From the NCBI RefSeq assembly GCF_048771995.1, contig NC_133034.1, forward strand, positions 4,493,501 through 4,557,500: 64,000 nucleotides of DNA, in the 5' to 3' direction. This stretch comes from Taeniopygia guttata (lineage: Eukaryota; Chordata; Aves; Passeriformes; Estrildidae). Shown one piece after another: positions 37,083 through 49,500 of the stretch. Every line of letters starts with the position of its first letter. The stretch's first letter is position 1. The notes beneath the pieces are model-generated. The model had not been told where the DNA came from. It saw only the letters and a list, made by a program, of their open reading frames with translations, and made no database searches. The position numbers and the translations under genes were made by a program.

Positions 37083-37202
37083 AAGTAGCTGTAAGACATT
37101 TTGTATTTTCCTTTATTTTACTTCCCATAAGGAACCTAAATGTTTCTTTTGGCTTTCAGGCCCTGATGTTGTCCTAGTGCTGTTCCTCTACCTCACGTCA
37201 GT

Positions 37203-40200
37203 ATGTCGAAGAAATCCACGGCCCCGCTTTCCTTGTCCGACTGCCTCTGCCAGATTTGCATGGAGATCTTTGTGGAGCCTGTCACGCTGCCGTGCAGCCA
37301 TACCCTCTGTAATTCCTGCTTCCAGATGACAGTGGAAAAGGCCAGCCTTTCTTGCCCCTTTTGTAGGCGTCGAGTCTCTTCCTGGGCACGGTACAATACC
37401 CGCAGAAATACTCTTATCAACTGGGAGCTCTGGGAGAAGATTCAGAAGAATTACCCAGAGGAGTGCGAGCGCAGGATGAACGGACAGGATTTGGATGAGG
37501 AAAGTAAGTGAAATGTCTCTTGTCCTGGGATGTCTCTGCTTTGCCACAGGAATTCCTGTGGGTGGACTTCAGATGTTGGGAAATGCAGAGCTGTGGGTAG
37601 GCAGGTGTGTTACTGCTGGCAGAGACAGAGCTCTCCTGCAAAAGGGGCAGGGGAGAGGTGAGCAATGCCTTCTTCATTTGTAGCACAGAGGATGAAAATT
37701 ACATTGTCTGGTGATTTCAGGTATTTGATCATGCGTTTGGTGTGGGGTATTGGTGTGTGGCTGCCTGACCTTGTTCACTGCTCATTTGCAGCTGTAGCAT
37801 CTACAGGCAGAGTGTTTGAGTCTGTGGTGTGTTTCTTTATCATTGTCAAGTAAGTGAAGTGGTTGGAAGATTTTTAGGTGGTAATTAGTTTGGTTGAAAT
37901 TCCAGGGGTTCGGTCAATGCAAGAATCCGAGCTGAAAATTGTGGTGTCAGAGAGAAGGAAGTGAAATCTGATTAACTTTTTGAAGAATGATTTTGGGGTT
38001 TATGATGTTACAAGTGCACTTGGGGGACATTTTGATAGGTTGGCCATAGGGCAGCTTGTTCACTTGCAGTGTTCTGAGGTCTTTTTAATGAAAAAAGAGT
38101 GAAAGACATAAATTATGGTCAGTGTACCAACAGAGAATGAATGAGGGAATGGTTTGGGATGGGTGAAACCTTAAAGATCATCCCATTCCACCTCCCTGCC
38201 ATGGGCAGGACACCTTCCACTAGACCAGGATGCTCCAAAGTCCATCCAGCCTGGCCTTGGACACTTCCAGGGATAGGACAGCCACAGTTTCTCTGGGAAA
38301 CTTGTTCCATTGTATTTATATACAGTGCTTGGGAAACACTGCCTGTTCCTGCCACTCTGTAATACCACACTTTTCTATAGTGTAAACTTTATTGCTTGAT
38401 ATTTTTTGCTTTACTCCTTCCTTTTTTCAATCACAGCACTTGATTTATGTCAAATCATTTCCATGACAGGGTATGGAGCTAAAATCCTTTGTTGTTGTTG
38501 TTGAAATCCTTTGTTGATAACTGTCATGAATTTGTTGACTTTGGTTTTTCTTCTCCTTCCTCTTGATTAGTCTGTGTCCCCAAGCCGCAGCACCAGCTGA
38601 GCAAGCCTGGGGAGCTGAGGCAGGAATATGAAGCAGAGATTAGTAAGGTAAGTCTAAAAATACATTTAAAAAGCATAAATGTTTCATATTCATATGTTGT
38701 AGGACCATACAGCTGTTTGTTCCTACAAACAGCTGTAATTTTATTTAATAACAAGGATATTTTAATGGGCACTGCATCTGCAAGAACATGCATAGTGGTC
38801 ACTTCTGGATCATGAATTAAATTGGTGAAAGAGATTTCTTTGTATTTGACATGAGGTGACATTCTTGATCTATACCTCCTACCTCATCTCTCAGTCAATG
38901 TACATAAAAGCAGCAAATGTAGAAATTTGGAACTGTTTGGGCTTTGGTTTTATATTTGTCTTCTTGATTTCCCTCCAAGTAAGAGACCTCAATTAGATAA
39001 CCTTCAGTAATGAACATACAGCAGTCTTCTTCGCTCACTCTGTTACCTGTGCTCATTTGAAAATCAGTAAAAATTCTAAAGAATTCTCAGTTTTGGCTTA
39101 CTTAAGGATCCTTCTTCCAATTCAGACACAGTAGTATTAAGATTTAGAGTTGGAATGTATGGGAATGCACCTTTCTCTGAGAGCCCCTTGCTGGTGATTA
39201 CTGGAGCAAATGAAGCAGAGGACTGGGGGGAATTTCCAAAGAAAGCTTTATTCTTGAAGTACTTTGCACTCCTCATGGAGTTGCTGGTAACTGATCTCTC
39301 AACATGTCTGCTGTAAGAAAGGCAGGTGTAAAATTCCTGACTGCTGGCTTGGGGTTTATGTGTTTCAGGAGAGCAGCACTCTTCTAGAAGAGAGACGTTC
39401 TGTCTTTGGGATATATAATGATAAAAGCAGGTTGAGCAAATGCTGTGGGATAGCTGGCATTCAGCCTTAGACAGAATTCTAATCTCACTTTCTCTGTAGA
39501 TCCATGTATTTGGAGATCTTAGTTTTGTTACTAACACTTTGAGAAGGTGAAGAATGGAGTTGAACCTTTCAGGTTAATGGTATAATCTTAGAGAAACCCA
39601 AAGGTTTGTCACTGTGGTCAAACCCAAGGCTCTACACACAGCATCGGTATGATTCTTACATCTTTGAGACTCGTGCAATGAAATGCTGCTGTGTTTTGTG
39701 AACAGTGAATGGTTCATGTTTAAGCAGTGTCAGCTGAGAGGTTCTGGTGTAAAGTGTGGCCCTGCAGCAGTAACCAGGTGGATTTTTTCCAACATCTGGT
39801 TTAGGTGGAGGCAGAAAGGCGAGCGCACGAGCAGGAGGAGAACAAGGCGAGTGAGGAATACATCCAGCGGCTGCTGGCAGAGGAGGAGGAGGAGCAGAGG
39901 CTGGCAGAAGAGAGACGGAAGGAGATGGAGAAGCAGCTGAAGCAAGATGAAGAGCTGGCCTGGCAGCTCAGTAACAGTCTGGTGAGTTAGGATCAAGTGG
40001 GACAGCAGCAAATATCAATGTAGTGCAAGCAACTTGGACTTCTCAGAGCAAATGTTAAAATTTGGAGTAGTTGAAATTTATTTTAGTTGCAGGTGAAAGC
40101 TGTTGTCATTCCCCAGTACTTTAAAGCCTTGATTGACCATTAATTTTTGAAAAGCCAGGGGGACGGTGAAGCCTGTGCAATACACACTTGAAATCCAGCA

Positions 40201-42689
40201 CCCAACATGTGTGCTGCGTGTTTTCATTGTGAAACATTTTAAAGCATTGATTTTCTGCTGTATGCTTCCTTTTCCTCATGTTTTTAAAAATCCTTCTTTG
40301 GAAGAAATGAATATGTGTAACATGTACTGAAGGAAGGAACATACAGTGAAAATGTACCTGACCTTTTGGAGGGTTTTTTTTTTTCGTTTTATTAATTTGT
40401 TTTGCTTAGTTGAAGTTTTGCTACCCAGTGATGAAACCTGTGTACTTATTTGAGCAAAGCCTCCTGTCACTCAGTGCTAGATCTAGGAAGGTGTATAGAA
40501 CAGGTCATGTTTCTTTCTCTTAAACATCCGTTACTTACAGTTCTGGAATTCTTTGGACAACAATAACTAATTCTGCAGCAAAACCCAAGCAGTTCCCTGA
40601 GGTTTCTGCTGTTTTTGTTGTGTTTTGTTTTATCTAATGTTGTTTTTCATTGTCTGGAAGAATGAGGATCCCGAGGAACACGTGCCTGGCAGCCCATCAC
40701 CAGCACACAGCCTCTCCCGTCAGACATCCCCACTGAACCTGAGCAAGGCAAAGAGCAAACCAAGCAACTCTGGAGACATTCAGAAGTAAGGGATTTAGCC
40801 AAGTATTTCTTTAATTTTTGGCCTGTTCAGTGTCCCTCAGCCCCATTTGCTTCTTTGGAATGCTGTAGGCCAGCTTCCCGAGATAACTGGGGACAAACGT
40901 GAAGTGTTGAAGTTTAAAACATGTCCTCATAGGAGGAGAAGCCAAACACTTGCCTTCTTGTTGTTTTTTGTGTGTCAGAATGAACCTGAAGATCTTGAAT
41001 AATGCAAAGGACTGACAATTTAAGGACAAAATATTTAAAGGGGTATCCTTTTTTTCTTTTAAAGGTATCTGTCTCCAAAAAATTATGGTATGTTGGGATC
41101 AGCATCGTTCTCCAGTGCCACAGGAAGAGGCGGGAGCAACTCTATCTCTGGGGTAACAGGAATCAGTTTGTTATAAATCCCACAGTTAGTAACTATGGGA
41201 TATTTTCCCCTTGCCTGTACGGTTCTAGTCTTCTATTCCCCTTGCATATTGGCACTGGACAGGTAATATTGCCCTTTTTAAGCTACCTTTGGTATTCATG
41301 GTTTGCAGTACTGAAGCCTACTGGAAGAGGGTGCACCTTGATTTACAGCATTCCATGGCTGCCTGTCTGATCATTCCTGTAAGGCCTTCAAAGAAGATGA
41401 GCATTTAGTCTGAATCACTGATAAGAGGAAAATGCTGCAGTTGTGGTTTCAGTCCTTTAGCTGGGCTTCTGCAGTTATTTGAAATATTTTCATTATTATT
41501 AAACAGGTATTTTTTAAAAAGAGAAGATCGCTCAAGGGCAATGCAGCCATGAGAAGTGAGTTTGGTATTTATTCACACCCATGGGCTTTTGATAAATTTA
41601 CTTCATTAGTGGTGTCTTCCTTTTCTTCAGGAGACCAACAGCAATGAAGGCAGCAGTTCTGCAGTGCAGGATGAGCAAGAGGAAATGCCAACCCTGTCTC
41701 CACAGCTGACCAGTGTAAACAAAGATTCTGGAGCTAAGGATTCATTTTTGGAATCATGCCTGAACTATTTCAGTGCCTCGGCTTCAGGTGAAACTGTCAC
41801 TACTGTCAAGCAGGAAAAAACACCAGGACCAAATGGTTTAGAAGATGGAATTCCAGATGCACTTCATGGAACCACAGAAGGGGAAGGGTCTAGGACAGTT
41901 CTTCTTAGATCCAAAGGAGATGATGATGGAATTGAGTCAGACAGTGGCAATTTGACACATGTCCAAAGGGTAAACCTTGAAAAGTCTGATGAAACTTCTA
42001 CCTCTGGTATAAATTGTGTGATGTCTGACAGCCAGACCACGTTAGGTGGTCTGGGGAAGGAGGCTGGACACTCAAATGAAGAGATGCCAGAGAGGCCACA
42101 GAACTCTAAGGAGACTCCCAAAAGGAAGCTAGTGGAGGCCCCAGCTGGTGCCATGATTGACTTGGACATGCTTGATAAGAGGAGAAGAACCTTTTCAGAA
42201 AGTGTAGAAGAGCAAGGAGAGCAGATGAATGATTTTAACTTGCAGACACAAAGAGCCTTTGAGCAGGAGTTCTATGAAAGGCGTAGGCAGGAGGAGCAGG
42301 ACAGGCTCTTGGCTCTGCAGCTGCAGAAGGAGCTGGACAAGGAGGAAAGGACACTGAACCGACAGAAGGGTTCTCCAGACGAGTATCTGCTCCGCACCAA
42401 ACCACCCCGCTCTGGGAAAGACTCTTCTGCCAGGAAGGGAAACTCCAAGGCAAAAGACTCAAAGGGATCAAAGACACAGGCTGAAACCAATCACCACAAG
42501 TCTCGGAAAGGTTCCTGCAATGAAAACTGGCAGTCCCCTGCCAGGGTCCGGGTGAAATCCCCCAGCATCAAGGAAGGAAAGGTTTTGAATTGTGTGGTTA
42601 ATACCAGTGACACAAATGATATTTGTTCACTGCCTAAGAACAAGCAAAAGACAATCCTGCAGATGTTTAAAAGCCCTGTTGCAGAGTAG
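37203..42689 (+). CDS. RNF168: E3 ubiquitin-protein ligase RNF168, six coding exons, complete
   Basis: Exons 37203-37503, 38571-38647, 39805-39981, 40661-40785, 41065-41152 and 41631-42689 join in frame to give 608 residues (human 571). The RING finger is at about 15-55 (CQICMEIFVEPVTLPCSHTLC, then CPFCRRR). The LR motif 1/UMI region follows (EEYIQRLLAEEEEEQR), then MIU1 (DEELAWQLSNSL), KYLSPKNYG, and in the last exon MIU2 (EEQDRLLALQLQKELDKEE) with LR motif 2 (RQKGSPDEYLLR). RNF168 ubiquitinates H2A at K13/K15 beside double-strand breaks after RNF8 and recruits 53BP1 and BRCA1 complexes. All RING cysteines and histidine are present. The middle of the last exon is poorly conserved, as in other species. 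A noncoding exon upstream is likely. Confidence 0.97.
38143..38320 (-). mobile_element. CR1 LINE 3' end fragment
   Basis: gggaatggtttgggatgggt, accttaaagatcatcccatt, ccatgggcaggacaccttcc and cagggataggacagccacag. In RNF168 intron 1. Confidence 0.85.
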
Positions 42690-45373
42690 ATCAGAGCCAT
42701 GGACATGTGGTGGAATAGGAATGGGAACTGTGGTGATGTTCTTCTGTGCTAGGCAAAGCTTCCCTAAGCAGTTTTGAGTGGTTGCTTTGGAAGGGAACCA
42801 CTCTGGGCAGCAGTGCTGTGAGTTCTGAGATGTTCTAGTAACATATACCCCCAGAATGTAACATTTTAAAATTGTTCTTTTCTTGATTATTATTTTCTAG
42901 CACTTGCAGCACTTCTTGCAGGAATCAGAGCATTTCTTATTTTCTAACTTGCATTTACATGGTTTGGAGTGTGAATACTGGTAGTGTTGAAAAACAAGGA
43001 TAACTGATGGTCTGATCTGAAAATGAGAATTTGAAGCCTTTAATGGAAAAGATGCACAGTCCATGGAGGGAACAAATGAAAAAAGAGCCTGTATTCCCAG
43101 CTGGCTGTCAGCTGCAAGGTTGAAGCTTCCCTCAGCACAGCCACTGTTCTGTAAATCAAAGCACGTTGCTGGAATTTAGGCTGTTGCTGGAATTGCGTTG
43201 TTGGCACACCCATTAACACGAGTGTAAGCAGACAGTCACTCTTTCCCTCTCATATGCTAACCCCTCCCTCGGACAAAGAGGAAAGAAACAGGTCATTCTC
43301 CACTGCCAAAGCCAAGGATCTTCATGGATGCCAAGGCTGTGGGCTCCCATTCACCTCTGTTCACAGAGATCCCTCCTGCATATCCCATTTTCCCTGTTGT
43401 TAAGAACAAGATACTTTTGTTTTCTTGTTGTTGATGTCCTGTTAATTGTACATGTTAATGTACAATGGTGTTACTATACATAATGCTGTTTAATTTTCAT
43501 ACTCAAACTGGTTTGAATGTGATTAAAACAACAGTCCAGAAGTCAGTTATGGTGGAGAAAGGTAAAAAGAAAAGACGCAACTGAAGACTGGAGTTGTCAG
43601 TAATGACGTAACATGACAGTAATTAAGAGATTCATATAACTGCCCTGCCTGGCTGTAACTGTTTTCCTCCATTTTTAGAGGCACTACTAAATACTGTTCC
43701 TGTTGGGTTTAAAACTAAAATAACTCAAAAGAAACTGTAATTTAGATGTGGAGGTGCTGAGGCCTGTAGGAAGTTGAGGCTGAGGAAGAGGCAACCAGAG
43801 GAAGTTTTCTTGCTAATTGTTTAATCTGTTGTTTTCTGAAGCCATATTTTAGCTTTTCTTTGCTTCTTTGGAGCTACTTTTGCACTGTCTGTGTTTGAAA
43901 TGGAGCCAAGTGCCAGCTGCAGTGCTGAAGGGTGTGTGCTAGTCAACAAAGTCAGCAAATGGTTGAATTTTGTCCTTTTTTTGAGCCCCATTGAACACTT
44001 TAATTCTGTTATAGGGCATTCCTAACAGACTAGTTTCTTCAGCAGCATCTTTCGATGGTTTAAGTTTTAAAAAAAACAAATTTTATGGAAAGCATGACCA
44101 GCACACTGAGCCAAAAATATGAATTGTTGGGGTTTTCCCCCCCAAAGCCTGCACCTCTTTATCATTGGTGGGCTTCTCATAAATAAATAAATAAATGTTC
44201 TGTTCAGAGATGTTTTTTGAGGAAGTTACAACAGGTGACCAATGGCAAATCCTTTGCTTTTTCTCCTGCTGCCTCAGCCATTGTTCTGGAGGCTTTCCTT
44301 CAATATGGGTCTGTTTTTGCATAATCCTTAACACAGTTGGGATTCTTTTCTGTTTTACTCACTATGTCAAAAAAAAAAAAAAATTTAAAAAGTTTTTTTT
44401 AAGGCAGAGAGCTGCTGACTGTTTCCATGCTGGTGACCCTCAGCCTTTCCAGTCAGGGTAAGCCTGTAAAAAAAAAAACCAAAACATTTTGAAAGCAGAA
44501 TGCAAAAAAAAAAAAAAAAACAGGACTGAAAACTGATTGATAGATAACACCAAACTTAACTGCAAAATCTACAAAACCTGTCACCTATAGCAGCAGCCTT
44601 ATCCAAGGTGGGATGCTGCAAGTCCCCAAATGATCCCATTCCTCACCATATCCGTGGTATAATAATCTTCACTAGGCATACTTTGGCTTATTCTTTTAGG
44701 TCTTTATTGTTAGAGGGTGGAATTTGGCCACTGCTGAATGGATTTTGGTTGTACCAGCAGCTTGTTTCTGACCCTGTAGTCTGGGAGCTTTGAAGCAGGT
44801 GAAATCAGCTTTGTTTTACTGCTGTTGGTGAAGCAGGAGTCTGTATTTGAGAGGTCTGGGCTGGTGTAACAGTTCACTGCTGCTCACCTGCCTGCAGCCC
44901 TGATGATTAATTTGTCTTGTTTGTGAACAAGTTCAGCTCATCCAACTTCCAGGAAAAACAAGTGCCAAAACCACAGATACTTTACAGATTTGGTTGCTTT
45001 TCGGGGCACCAGAGCTGGTGTGGGGATGAGGGGCAGTAAGAGAGGGGACACATGTACCTGTTTCCATGGCAGTGAGGTAATAAATTATTAGAATTCTAGG
45101 GAAATCTCAGCTTTCTGTGGTACTCAGAGCTGACAAGTGTTACTGGCAAGGTGTTCAGCAGCAAGGCAGACACATTCCTGCTGTGTCAGGAAACTGAAAG
45201 GAGTAAAACATTCCTTTCCTGGTATTTCTTCAGGTGGCCTGGGGATCAGAAACACCTGGTATGGCAAGTGGGGACAAATCCAAGGGTTTCCTCTTCTGGC
45301 TTTGTGACAGTGATGTCAGGGCTCCCTGGACCAGTGCAGGTGAGCTATTCCTTGATCACCTCAGGTCCTGTCC
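42690..45373. other. RNF168 3' UTR and RNF168-UBXN7 spacer
   Basis: The first about 1.5 kb is likely 3' UTR. A-rich runs occur at 44371 and 44504. No other gene or repeat family recognised. Confidence 0.45.
44182..44195 (+). terminator. RNF168: Candidate RNF168 polyadenylation signals in a (TAAA)n run
   Basis: Overlapping AATAAA hexamers within aaataaataaataaat, about 1.5 kb after the stop. Confidence 0.35.
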
Positions 45374-46140
45374 TACAGAATCCCAGAATGGGTCAGGCTG
45401 GAAGGGACCTCAGTGGATCCATCTGCTCCAGCAGGGCTATCCCAGAGCCCATGGCACACATTGTGTCCAGACAGCTCTGGGATATCTCCAGTGAGGGAGG
45501 CTCCACACCCTCTCTGGGTCTGTTCAGGGCTCCATCACCACCCAGGAAAGTTCTTCCTCACGTCCAGGTGGAACTTGCTGGGCTCAGTCCCTGCCCGTGG
45601 CTCTGGTGCCATCGCTGGGCCCCCGGAGCAGAGCCCGGGCCCTGCTCTGGCCCTGCCTGCACCCAGGGACAGGCAGGAACACACAGGGACAGGCAGGGAC
45701 TGGCAGGGACAGCAAGGGACAGCAAGGGACAGCCAGGGACTGGCAGGGACTGGCAGGGACAGCCAGGGCTGAGGGCCCTCTCAGCTGGGGCTCCTCTCCA
45801 GGCTGAGCAGCCCCAGCTCCCTCAGCCTTTCCTCATCAGGGAGATGCTCCAGGCCCTTCAGCATCTCCACAGCTTCCCCTAGACCTGCTCCAGCAGCTCC
45901 ACATATCTCCTCTCTTGAGGGGCCCAGAGCTGGGCACAGCACTTGCAGGGCTGGCAGAGGCACAGGGTCACTCCCTGACCTGCTGTCAGTGCTCTTCTCA
46001 TTGTCCCTCAGGGTCCCACTGGCCCTTCTGGCCTCCAGGACGCACTGCCGGCTCTGGAACAGCCGGTTGCCTGTCAGAACGCACAGGTCCTTCCCAGCAG
46101 CGCCGCTATCCAGCAGGTCATGCCCGGCCTGTGCCGGTGA
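45374..46140 (-). mobile_element. CR1 LINE 3' end, long copy with internal minisatellite
   Basis: Starts with the reversed CR1 terminus (cagaatcccagaatgggtca) and continues through the same segments as the copy at 125-634 (cacattgtgtccagacagct, ggctgagcagccccagctcc) and on into gacgcactgccggctctgga. About 770 bases remain. It lies directly upstream of the UBXN7 promoter. Confidence 0.9.
45655..45772 (-). repeat. Minisatellite inside CR1, ~10-bp unit, about 11 copies
   Basis: Tandem units near cagggacagg / cagggactgg. Same internal CR1 position as 268-330 but longer. Confidence 0.9.
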
Positions 46141-46319
46141 TCCGGGCTGTTCCCGGTGTCTCCCCTGGATGTGCTCCGCACTCGGCCCGCTGCGCCGCGG
46201 GCCTTTTGAAGGGGGTAAATCCGCGTGGGAGCCCCGGGTGCGTGCCCTGAGAGCGCCGGTGCGCCTCTAAGGCCCGCGTCCCTCGGAGGCGGCGGTCGGG
46301 CATTCCGGGGTGATCCCAG

Positions 46320-46560
46320 GGAGCGCCGCTGAGGCGGCGGGCGGGGCGGGGCGGGGCGGGGGGAGCGTTACCATGGCAACTCCCGCCTCCCGCGCGGCCG
46401 GAGGGGCGTGGCCTGTTACCCCGGCAACCGAGCCCCGCCCCTCGCGGTGGCGGGCGGGGGCAGGGGCGCGCGCGCTGGCAGGCCCCGCGCATGCGCAGCG
46501 CACGCCGGCCGGCGGCGCGTGTGTTGTGGTGCGGCGGCGGCAAGATGGCGGCGCCCGGGG
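46320..46560 (+). promoter_or_regulatory. UBXN7: UBXN7 CpG-island promoter with GC boxes, two X-boxes and a YY1 site
   Basis: Four tandem gcggg GC boxes at 46341-46361. Two RFX-type X-boxes follow: GTTACCATGGCAAC at 46367-46380 and GTTACCCCGGCAAC at 46415-46428, start to start 48 bases. AAGATGGCGGC at 46543-46553 is a YY1 motif that contains the start codon. The island continues to about 47000. Confidence 0.7.
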
Positions 46561-49500
46561 GCTCGGCGGGCGCCGCGGCGCTGAGGGCGCTGGTCCAGCA
46601 GTTCACCGCCATCACCGGTGCGTTCGGGGCGCGCGGCGCGCCGAGGCCGCGGGGCTTACGCGGGTGGGTCCCGCCCGGCCTCCCCCGCCGGCGGGCCGGG
46701 GGCGGGAGGCGCGGGCCGAGGCGGAGCGGTTCCGGGCGCGCTGCCCCTGCCCCCGGAGCGCCTCCCGCGGGGCGCCGGCGGTGCCAGGGCCGGTCCGCGG
46801 GCGCGGCCCGGGGCCGCCCAACGCGGCGGGGCTGCCTCAGCCCAGCCCCGCTCCCTGCGCGGCGGAGAGCTCGCTTCCCTGTGAGCCGCGGCTCGGAGGT
46901 TCCTCTCGGTTGTCCCGGTGGCGCGGGTCCGTGTCCTGCTCGCTCCGCCCCGGGAGCCGCTTCCCGCTCCCGTGGCTGGCTCTGACGGCCGGGAGGGATC
47001 CGGGCGCTGAGCCCCGATCCGCCTTTGAAAAAGCAGAAATATCCTGTAGCGCGGGCGGCTTGACTCGCAGACGGGGAGAGCTGGTCGCTTTTCCGTGGAA
47101 GTTCGCGTCAGGCGGCAGCTCCTGCTTCGGGTTGTGTACTTGGAGCTCTTGACCCACTTCGTGTTTAATCTGCTTCGCCGCAGTTACCCCTGGCTGATGG
47201 CTTTGCATGTCAGATGCTGCAGGAGTGGTTAATAAGATGTGTCAACTAAACAGCCAAAGGGAAGTGAAACTGCTCTAATTCGGTTATCCAGACCAGCTCC
47301 GTTTCAGATTGTGTCCCTGTTCTTGCACACACTCAAATCCTCGACAGGATGTAAGCAGGGAAATTATTGATCTCTCAGTTATTCCTAAAGAATCTTTATA
47401 GAGTAAACCTTTTGAAGAAAAAGAACTTACAGCAATTATATTTTCAGTAGTATGTGCCTGTGTGTGAGATGTTTGCTAAAACCCGAATCAGAACAGGCAG
47501 AGCTGTGCTAGAGGTTTCCTCCTCCTGACACCTTTTATGTTTAGACACGTTTTATGCTCAGCATAAGAGAATCCCTCTATGCTTTCAAAACCAAAAAAGA
47601 AATAGCCTGCTGGGCTTCAGCCATCCACTGTTAAGTGGAGTTTTGAAGTTTGTTTTGACCTTTATCAGAATTTAAGGTTGCATCTAGGAGTGTGTGGAGC
47701 TTGTCTGACCAATGCTGCTGTGGTGTGACAGGTGCTCACACCTCAGTGCTTTGTATTAGTAGCTTTTTCAGCTCAGAGTTGTAAGTGTATGCAGTCACTC
47801 CTGTCTGTGGGGAAAAGGCTGAGGGACTCTGCAGCATGAGGGATGAGGAGAAATAGTCCTTGATGATTTTCTTTGCTCCTGGTGGCAGAATTGTGTTTCT
47901 TTGGTGCTCTCATCCAGGAAAGTACTGCTAAAAGAATGTAACTCCTGTGTGTCTTGCTGCCTTGAGTTTTAGCTTTTGTGTTTTCCAGATTCTGTGCTGC
48001 ATTAGTGTGTAACTCTGAACGTCATATAAAGTGTTAGCAAGTTCTCCTCACAGCTCAGCCACACAAAACAACCCTTTTCCAGCCCCAGAGCGAAGGTCAC
48101 CATTGCAGCTTCAGGCACAAAAAGTATGAACCAGCAGTGAATTGAGAGCAGACTGAGAGGATGGGACTTCATAACATGCAGCTGTAATTGGACAATTGAC
48201 CCCAATATGAAAATAGACCAAAACTTACAAAAGTGTGAAAACTTGTGACCCAGGGTCCATCTTGGGTGTAGCCTCGGACAGGCTCTTGCACTGCCCAAGG
48301 TGTATCCTTTGAAGGCCTTTAAATAAATACCTACTTTATTCCTTAACTCTGTCTAGCCTCTGTTCTAGGTAGCCTCTCAAGGCATCAGTTTTCCCCAAGG
48401 AAATGATGGGATATCTGTGAAATTTGCTTTGAAACTTAACAAATATCTAGAATTTTCTGTTTTACAGCACTTTTCTCAGGAATGATAAGGAATCAGTGAA
48501 AGCACTTGCTGTGTCAGTGTCTCTTTAAATAATAGCAGAGAGTTGAATTATCATTTTTTCTTCCAGTTCTTGCAGATGAGTGACTTTGCATGACACTACA
48601 GTGAGGTGTACAGTGGGGTGTGTGTGTTTTCCAGGCTCACAGGTGTGGTTTCATTCCTACAGTTAGCAGTGAAAAGTGCTGAAAATGCCAAAAAATAGTT
48701 TGAGTGAAGAACCTGAACTTCTCATTGGTTTTTTGGAATGTCACTAGTTTTTATTTTGCACTTTCTTCCTCTCAGTTAAGGTCTTAAAAATACAGCTGCC
48801 TGTCATCCCAGTGTGCTTGTTGTGGCAGGTTGGGTGTTTTGGAAAACCAGTTCCCTCAGTCAGTTTGGCTTTCTCTGTGGTTTGATGTGCAGGTTATTTA
48901 GAACTGATTAATCTCCACAATTTTAAAGTATATTCTGTGTTCTAACGAGAGCTTCTTGAGTCTTTCCCAGAAAATCTGAGAAACATCTGAATATGTTTTG
49001 CCCAGACTGATGTTTTCTGTGAGCCTGGTTTTGGACAAAGTGTTGTTGTCATTTTGGTGTTAGTAAGAATTACAGGAGATCCCAAAGCTGCTCCCAGACT
49101 GGTTCAGCTGCATTTTACCACTCTTCCTCTCTACTAGCCTTTCTAAAGGAAAATAAGCTCTTTGGTACTCCACCACTTATGGTGAAGGTGCTGTAAATAA
49201 TTTGGTTTCAGGAGAGCTTCTTCTCCTGAGGGAGCTTCTGCTGATGGGATGGTTTTTGAGGAGAAGTTGGGACATAGAGGCTCATCCTCTGAGGAAAGAC
49301 TTAAAGGTGATGTTAGGAACTGTTGCTTCATTGTGAGCAGCAACATCAAAACTGGGATTAGTTGCACTTTAGGTATTCAAAGCCTGTCTGGAGAGGGCCT
49401 GAAGCAACCTGGGGTAGTGGAAGGTGTCCCTGCCCGTGGCAGGGTGTAGAACTGGGTGAGCTTTAAGCTCACTTCCAACCCAAACTGCTCCATGAGTCTG

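Noticed and set aside
41002-41370. Independent 122-codon gene within RNF168
   Set aside because: Covers RNF168 exon 5 in another frame and runs into intron.
45151-45882. 243-codon frame before UBXN7
   Set aside because: Lies mostly within the antisense CR1 and its minisatellite.
46310-47152. 280-codon frame around UBXN7 exon 1
   Set aside because: CpG-island effect; the conserved start is the ATG at 46545 in a different frame.
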